DNA of 46,564 nt, taken from NCBI GenBank assembly GCA_903927265.1, contig CAIYMF010000343.1:1-46564 (forward strand). Reading direction: 5' to 3'. Position numbers and translations under genes: made by a program. The stretch comes from an uncultured bacterium (GTDB taxonomy: Bacteria > Actinomycetota > Actinomycetes > S36-B12 > CAIYMF01). Positions 42,421 through 46,564 of this stretch are shown here, piece by piece (positions within the stretch are counted from its first letter, which is position 1; each line of letters starts with the position of its first letter). Under the pieces are notes generated by a model, which did not search any database, was not told the origin of the DNA, and worked only from the letters and a program-made list of their open reading frames with translations.

Positions 42421-42810
42421 TCACGCGCCGTCGCGACCGCGCAATCGATCGGTCTCGCGCCGTTCGCGCTTGGTGGGCCGGCCCGATCCTCGCTCGCGAA
42501 TCACCACCTGCGCGCGCTCCTCGCGAGGCGGAGGTGGTGGCGTGCGATCGTCGTACTGCAGCACAGCAAGCGCAGCGCTCGTGCGCTTGGTGATCAGGCC
42601 CCTGACCACCACGATTCGCTCGCCACCGCGAGTGAGCGCCCGCACAGTATCGCCAGTTCGCACGAGGTGTGCCGGCTTGACGCTCGCGCCGTTGACCTTG
42701 AGGTGACCGGCACGGCAGGCCGCCGTTGCGGCAGACCGTGTCGGGAACAGGCGTACTGCCCACGCCCACGCATCCAGTCGCGCGGATTCGACGGGAGCCG
42801 GCGCTGCCAT
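42421..42810 (-). CDS. S4-domain RNA-binding protein (Hsp15/HslR-like)
   Basis: The 129-residue protein has an S4 domain (RLDAWAWAVRLFPTRSAATAACRAGHLKVNG, seen in parts), then KPAHLVRTGDTV and a basic tail. Hsp15-like proteins bind stalled large ribosomal subunits that carry peptidyl-tRNA. It starts 15 nt after pspA on the same strand with a weak ribosome site. Confidence 0.9.
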   Translation of the reverse strand: MAAPAPVESARLDAWAWAVRLFPTRSAATAACRAGHLKVNGASVKPAHLVRTGDTVRALTRGGERIVVVRGLITKRTSAALAVLQYDDRTPPPPPREERAQVVIRERGSGRPTKRERRETDRLRGRDGA

Positions 42811-42825
42811 CAGAGCTCGAACGAG

Positions 42826-43569
42826 TTACTCGCCGGCGGGCTTCTCCTCGATCGCTGCTGGCGCAGCACTTGCGGCGATTTCGCCCTTGAGTTTGGCAAG
42901 GTCATCTTCGACCTGATTGGAACTGGCCATGCGCTCAAGTTCAATGGTGATGCTGTCCTTCGACGTACCCGTGGGGTCATCGAGTGCACCTGATGCCATC
43001 AACTCGTCGAGGGCAGTAGCTCGTGCCTGCATCGACTGGGTCTTGTCCTGAGCCCGCTGAATGGCTTCACCGACATTGCCCAGCTCCGAGGAGATTCCGG
43101 TGAACGCTTCGTTGATGCGCGTCTGCGCCTCGGCGGCACTGTAGGTGGCCTTGATCGTTTCCTTCTGGGTACGGAAGGCCTCAACCTTGGCCTGTAGCGC
43201 TTGGCTGGCCGCGGTGAGCTTTTCTTCTTGCCCCTGAAGATCGGCCAACTGGGTCTGCAGGTCAGCAATCTGAACCTGAATGCCGCTGCGGCGAGTCAGT
43301 GCTTCGCGGGCGAGGTCTTCACGACCGCCGGCGAGTGCCGCCTTCGCCTGTGTTTCGAGCTTGTTGGCCTGACCGTCGAGTGACTGAATCTGCAGTTCGA
43401 GGCGCTTGCGTGAGGTGGCGACGTCGGCCACTCCACGGCGAACCTTCTGCAGCAACTCCAGTTGCTTCTCGTACGAATAGTCGAGGGTCTGACGTGGGTC
43501 TTCAGCCTTGTCGAGCATGGCGTTGGTCTTGGCTCCGAAGATGATCTTGATGCGGTCCCACAAACCCAT
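42826..43569 (-). CDS. pspA: Phage shock protein A/IM30 family
   Basis: The 247 residues open with GLWDRIKIIFGAKTNAMLDKAEDPRQTLD (in parts), the PspA amphipathic start, and go on as a long coiled coil to about 205. PspA coats and mends stressed membranes. The C-terminal Ala/Glu tail is extra. I chose the ATG at 43569, with AGGGG 8-9 nt upstream, over the frame open to 43629. No PspB, PspC or PspF is near. Confidence 0.95.
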   Translation of the reverse strand: MGLWDRIKIIFGAKTNAMLDKAEDPRQTLDYSYEKQLELLQKVRRGVADVATSRKRLELQIQSLDGQANKLETQAKAALAGGREDLAREALTRRSGIQVQIADLQTQLADLQGQEEKLTAASQALQAKVEAFRTQKETIKATYSAAEAQTRINEAFTGISSELGNVGEAIQRAQDKTQSMQARATALDELMASGALDDPTGTSKDSITIELERMASSNQVEDDLAKLKGEIAASAAPAAIEEKPAGE

Positions 43570-43698
43570 GAACTGTCCCCTTTCACAACGGGGGCCGCCG
43601 GATGCGGCCAACCGTGACCACGCCGCCACTGAGCGGGGTGGTCCGAGAGTTACCTTACGCGGTCATGGCGCGCCGAGGGAGACCTAGCACCGATCCCC

Positions 43699-43704
43699 TA
43701 GGCT
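43699..43704 (+). promoter_or_regulatory. -10 box (TAGGCT) for a leaderless DUF3043 mRNA
   Basis: TAGGCT ends 7 nt before the ATG at 43712, with no ribosome site. Confidence 0.5.
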
Positions 43705-43711
43705 GACGCTC

Positions 43712-44329
43712 ATGTTCGGACGTAAGGGTAAAGACGCAGCTGACCAGGTCATCGAGCCGGCCACTGCGGTCAAACCCGATGGCAAAGGTCGGCCCACTCC
43801 CACTCGGAAAGAGGCCGAAGCCGCCCGCAAGGCCTCAATTAAGGTCCCTTCCGATCCCAAGGAAGCCAAGAAGGCCCTGCGCGAACGCGATCGCGAAGCG
43901 CGTGCCGCCGACCGGGCCGCGTTGATGGCCGGCGATGAGCGTCGCCTGCCCGCGCGCGACGCGGGGCCTGCACGGTCGATGGTTCGCAATGCCGTCGATG
44001 GTCGCCGGTCAGTCGGCGAAATCTTCATCCCCGTTGCCATTCTTGTGCTGCTCTCCGGATTTCTGCGCAATGACCTGATCATCAAAATCACCTACTACGT
44101 ATGGGTGGTGATGCTCGCCCTCGTCGTGCTCGACGTCATCTGGATCATCCTGCAACTCCGCAAGAAGGCCAAGGCAGAATTGCCTGACACTGCGCTCAAG
44201 GCTGGCGACTATCTCTATGGGGTCATGCGTTCGTTGACCTTGCGTCGCCTGCGCATTCCGCCGCCCAAATTCCGATCGGGTGGGCGCCCTGTCGAACCCA
44301 AGGCTCCGAAGGCACCGAAGGATTCGTAG
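43712..44329 (+). CDS. DUF3043 membrane protein
   Basis: The 205-residue protein has a basic, Lys-rich N-terminus (GRPTPTRKEAEAARK, the family mark), two membrane helices (about 103-150) and a cytosolic C-terminal helix with GDYLYGVMRSLTLRRLRIPPP. DUF3043 is found in actinobacteria, with no known role. It is divergent from pspA across 142 nt. Confidence 0.92.
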   Translation: MFGRKGKDAADQVIEPATAVKPDGKGRPTPTRKEAEAARKASIKVPSDPKEAKKALRERDREARAADRAALMAGDERRLPARDAGPARSMVRNAVDGRRSVGEIFIPVAILVLLSGFLRNDLIIKITYYVWVVMLALVVLDVIWIILQLRKKAKAELPDTALKAGDYLYGVMRSLTLRRLRIPPPKFRSGGRPVEPKAPKAPKDS

Positions 44330-44415
44330 TTCGGTTTTTACGTAGTTCGAATTCACCGCGCCTGACCGCCGACGAGCGGCACCCTCCTCAGATGCACACA
44401 CGAGCATGCGAGCAC

Positions 44416-44421
44416 TACGCT
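44416..44421 (+). promoter_or_regulatory. -10 box (TACGCT) for a leaderless aldo/keto reductase mRNA
   Basis: TACGCT ends 6 nt before the ATG at 44428. A TGCACA at 44393-44398 could be a weak -35. Confidence 0.5.
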
Positions 44422-44427
44422 GACCGC

Positions 44428-45426
44428 ATGGAACATCGCCACCTCGGCCGCAGCGGCCTCCTTGTCAGCGAACTCATCTACGGCAACTGGATCACTCACG
44501 GTTCGCAGGTCGAGGAAGACGCCGCGCGCGCGTGCGTCAATGCCTCACTCGATGCGGGTATCACGACCTTTGACACCGCTGACGTCTACGCCGGAACTCG
44601 CGCCGAAGAGGTGCTCGGCCGTGCGCTGAAGGGCCAGCGCCGCGAAGGGCTTGAAATCCTCACCAAGGTGTACTGGCCAACCGGTCCTGGCGTCAACGAC
44701 CGTGGACTGTCACGCAAGCACATTATGGAGAGCATTAACGGGTCGCTGCGCCGCCTTCAGACCGACTACGTCGATCTCTACCAAGCGCACCGGTACGACT
44801 ACGCCACTCCCCTCGAAGAGACGTTGCGCGCCTTTGACGACCTCGTTCGTCAGGGCAAGGTTCTCTACGTCGGGGTGTCGGAATGGCGTGCAGAGGAGAT
44901 CCGGGCCGCCATTGAGTTGGCCGAGCAGATGGGATTCGATCGCTTGGTGTCGAGTCAGCCGCAGTACTCCATGCTCTGGCGAGTAATTGAGGCCGAGGTC
45001 GTGCCGACCAGTATTGAACTCGGACTAGGGCAGATCGTCTGGTCGCCCCTCGCTCAGGGAGTGCTCACCGGCAAGTACCTTCCGGGAGCTGTGCACCCCG
45101 AAGGTAGCCGCGCCACCACCGAAGATGGCGACCGATTCATGACGCGCCTGTTGGCCGACGAGGTGCTGCAGGCCGTACAAAAGTTGCAGCCCATTGCCAG
45201 TGACCTCGGTATGTCGATGGCGCAACTTGCCTTGGCATGGGTGCTGTCGAAGCCGGGCATTTCCGCGGCGATTATTGGCGCAACTAAACCCGAGCAGGTT
45301 ATCGACAATGTGCGGGCCGCCGGTGTGACGCTTGACGCCGAGACGTTGACACTCATCGATCAGGCACTAGGCAATGTTGTGATTACCGATCCCGTTGAGA
45401 CGAAGTCGCCGCCCACGCGTCCCTAG
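44428..45426 (+). CDS. Aldo/keto reductase, KCNAB-like
   Basis: The 332-residue TIM-barrel enzyme has the catalytic set Asp49, Tyr54 (FDTADVYAG), Lys80 (ILTKVYW) and His121 (LYQAHRYD), and the NADPH site near SPLAQGVLTGKY. It resembles the potassium-channel beta-subunit-like reductases. I chose the ATG at 44428 over the one at 44392 because of the -10 box. The stop overlaps the facing small gene by 4 nt. Substrate unknown. Confidence 0.94.
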   Translation: MEHRHLGRSGLLVSELIYGNWITHGSQVEEDAARACVNASLDAGITTFDTADVYAGTRAEEVLGRALKGQRREGLEILTKVYWPTGPGVNDRGLSRKHIMESINGSLRRLQTDYVDLYQAHRYDYATPLEETLRAFDDLVRQGKVLYVGVSEWRAEEIRAAIELAEQMGFDRLVSSQPQYSMLWRVIEAEVVPTSIELGLGQIVWSPLAQGVLTGKYLPGAVHPEGSRATTEDGDRFMTRLLADEVLQAVQKLQPIASDLGMSMAQLALAWVLSKPGISAAIIGATKPEQVIDNVRAAGVTLDAETLTLIDQALGNVVITDPVETKSPPTRP

Positions 45427-45626
45427 TTCGGATCGGCGGGGTGCAGGTTCATCCCCGCGTACACGACCCGATCGCCTTCCAGAAGTGTCACGGAATCGAC
45501 ACCGTGGTCAAGCAGTTCACGCCACGTCTCACCGATCCACGATTCGGCGTCAGCCTGAGTCGGGAAGGTCGGGGAAGGGTCAGCGGTGCATTCCGCTGCA
45601 CTGTTGTATTGCCAGGTCCAAGACAC
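45423..45626 (-). CDS. Small conserved actinobacterial protein
   Basis: The 67-residue acidic protein reads SWTWQYNSA, then FPTQADAESWIGETWRELLDHGVDSVTLLEGDRVVY (in parts), a pattern I know from many actinobacterial hypothetical proteins. Its helix and strand layout suggests one small soluble domain. TAACAT stands 7 nt before the GTG, so the mRNA is probably leaderless. No function is known. Confidence 0.85.
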   Translation of the reverse strand: MSWTWQYNSAAECTADPSPTFPTQADAESWIGETWRELLDHGVDSVTLLEGDRVVYAGMNLHPADPN

Positions 45627-45633
45627 AACGCTG

Positions 45634-45639
45634 ATGTTA
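45634..45639 (-). promoter_or_regulatory. -10 box (TAACAT) for a leaderless small-protein mRNA
   Basis: TAACAT on the minus strand ends 7 nt before the GTG at 45626. Confidence 0.55.
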
Positions 45640-45803
45640 CGCGCTTGCTGTTGGGAGTCCCATGGCTGGTCCGATCACTGTCTGATGTCACCAGAACTTC
45701 CCACACAGGTGTAAGCGCCCCGGTTCACGCACCTGTCTCGGCAGTCGCATGTCTGCAGTAACATCTCCGTACTGAGTTGAGCATTCACCCCGAGGAGCAT
45801 CCG

Positions 45804-46304
45804 ATGAATCCCACACCCGCTGACGAGGGCATCGCAACCGAGGCGCCTTCTGACGCAAGCCCCTCAACCCGCTCCAAGCGGCGAACCCGCCGCCTGAGCA
45901 TCATCGGTGCCCTCGCACTGATACTCATCGCGGGCGCCGTGCTAGTCGGAATCAAATCCACCGGCGCCAGATCCGGGGCAATCAATATTTCCAGTATCAG
46001 TTGCCTTTATCCGGCCAGTACAGGCGCGCATGCTGAAAACGAACTCCGCTGGAATGACACCACCGATACTACCGGCGGAGATTTCTTCGTCAGATATACA
46101 AACAGCACCGTTGCGCCTCTGAAGTGGGATGGCCATCACGTAGCCGGATGGTCGGCAGCCACCATGTTCACCTCGGACAGCGGCTACCCCGCGGCACATG
46201 TCAAAAGTCTAGATGGGCTCGCACACACCGCATGGCATTTCGATATCACCTACAAAGCGCCGGGAGCCACCACGTACGCGGCCTACGGTGGTCGAACCTG
46301 CTGA
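45804..46304 (+). CDS. Membrane-anchored protein with small outer domain, unknown
   Basis: The 166 residues have an acidic lead, a basic stretch (SKRRTRR), one membrane helix (LSIIGALALILIAGAVLVGI) and an outer domain of about 105 residues, rich in Thr, Trp and Tyr, with two Cys (ISSISC and GGRTC) that could form a disulfide. GAGGAG lies 7 nt before the ATG. The middle looks less GC-rich than nearby genes, which may point to transfer. I know no family for it. Confidence 0.75.
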   Translation: MNPTPADEGIATEAPSDASPSTRSKRRTRRLSIIGALALILIAGAVLVGIKSTGARSGAINISSISCLYPASTGAHAENELRWNDTTDTTGGDFFVRYTNSTVAPLKWDGHHVAGWSAATMFTSDSGYPAAHVKSLDGLAHTAWHFDITYKAPGATTYAAYGGRTC

Positions 46305-46317
46305 CGTGCACTTGTTC

Positions 46318-46346
46318 GTCCGCGCGCTGCAACCCCGCACGCGGAC
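46318..46346 (+). terminator. Possible hairpin terminator
   Basis: GTCCGCG and CGCGGAC form a 7-bp stem with a 15-nt loop, starting 14 nt after the stop. There is no T run, so confidence is low. Confidence 0.35.
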
Positions 46347-46460
46347 GCCGACCTCTCGACCTGCGGCACCCCACGGCAACGCTGTGACCAAGCCGGCACT
46401 GGACCCGCAGCACCGAAAGTGATTGACTGGCGTCGCACCATGAAGACACACAATTGAACA

Positions 46461-46564
46461 AAGGTTCCGAGATCCAGGGGAAGCCGGTCTAAGTCCGGCG
46501 CTGACCCGCAACCGTAGGTTGACTGCCCGTGGCAGCCAACGAGCCGGAGCACCTGGCGGAACCA
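46461..46564 (+). promoter_or_regulatory. Cobalamin riboswitch
   Basis: The core GGGGAAGCCGGTCTAAGTCC, then GCGCTGACCCGCAACCGT and the closing GAGCCGGAGCACCTGG are the class I B12-aptamer landmarks. GGTTCCG (46463) pairs with CGGAACC (46557) as the P1 stem, so the aptamer is essentially whole. The controlled gene lies beyond the right edge; it is probably a B12 uptake, synthesis or B12-alternative gene. Confidence 0.9.

Overview
The window is GC-rich, densely packed bacterial DNA from a member of the Actinomycetota. The main evidence is the respiratory set: a diheme QcrC, a three-helix Rieske QcrA and a QcrB with a long C-terminal tail, next to ctaE, with ctaC-ctaD-ctaF nearby. CtaF is a subunit found in this phylum. 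The gene order plsC, SRPBCC protein, fadD, DnaQ/UvrC-like nuclease, trpD, ctaE-qcrCAB, ctaC, adoK, erpA-like and glycerate kinase also follows, from memory, the Mycobacterium tuberculosis Rv2182c-Rv2205c interval and its Streptomyces counterpart. The exact genus cannot be told from the sequence.

Layout. (1) 1-8.7 kb: lipid and envelope genes (plsC, an alpha/beta hydrolase, two SRPBCC proteins, a metallophosphoesterase), a ROK glucokinase, and a TadE/TadG-like pair on the minus strand. (2) 8.8-10.6 kb: a long-chain acyl-CoA synthetase. (3) 10.7-18.5 kb: a Tad/Flp type IVc pilus locus (cpaB-tadZ-tadA-tadB-tadC, joined by 4-nt overlaps), followed by a NarL-type sensor kinase and regulator; the Flp pilin gene faces them from the minus strand. 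(4) 18.7-25.3 kb: a lipoprotein with a gluzincin metalloprotease motif, a Cys-rich small protein, a DnaQ-GIY-YIG nuclease, trpD, a receiver-like protein, and rubrerythrin with DUF3501. (5) 25.4-36 kb: the bcc-aa3 respiratory supercomplex in two blocks, ctaE-qcrCAB on plus and ctaC-ctaD-ctaF on minus, enclosing a DUF5946 gene, an L,D-transpeptidase and a PatB/MalY-type aminotransferase. (6) 36-46.5 kb: an odd NifS-TusA fusion, aat, adenosine kinase, an A-type Fe-S carrier, glycerate kinase, nadA, an S4 RNA-binding protein, PspA, DUF3043, an aldo/keto reductase, two small proteins and a cobalamin riboswitch at the right edge whose gene lies outside.

The best candidates for something new are these. 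The cysteine desulfurase-TusA fusion has lost its PLP lysine and other cofactor contacts. The Tad locus appears to interrupt a conserved gene order and is split over three transcription units. At least ten genes have a TANNNT box exactly 6-7 nt before the start codon, a pattern that predicts leaderless mRNAs and corrects several start sites. A DUF5946 gene seems to start at a CTG overlapping the qcrB stop codon. No gap longer than about 300 bases lacks a gene. I saw no tRNA, rRNA, CRISPR array or insertion sequence.
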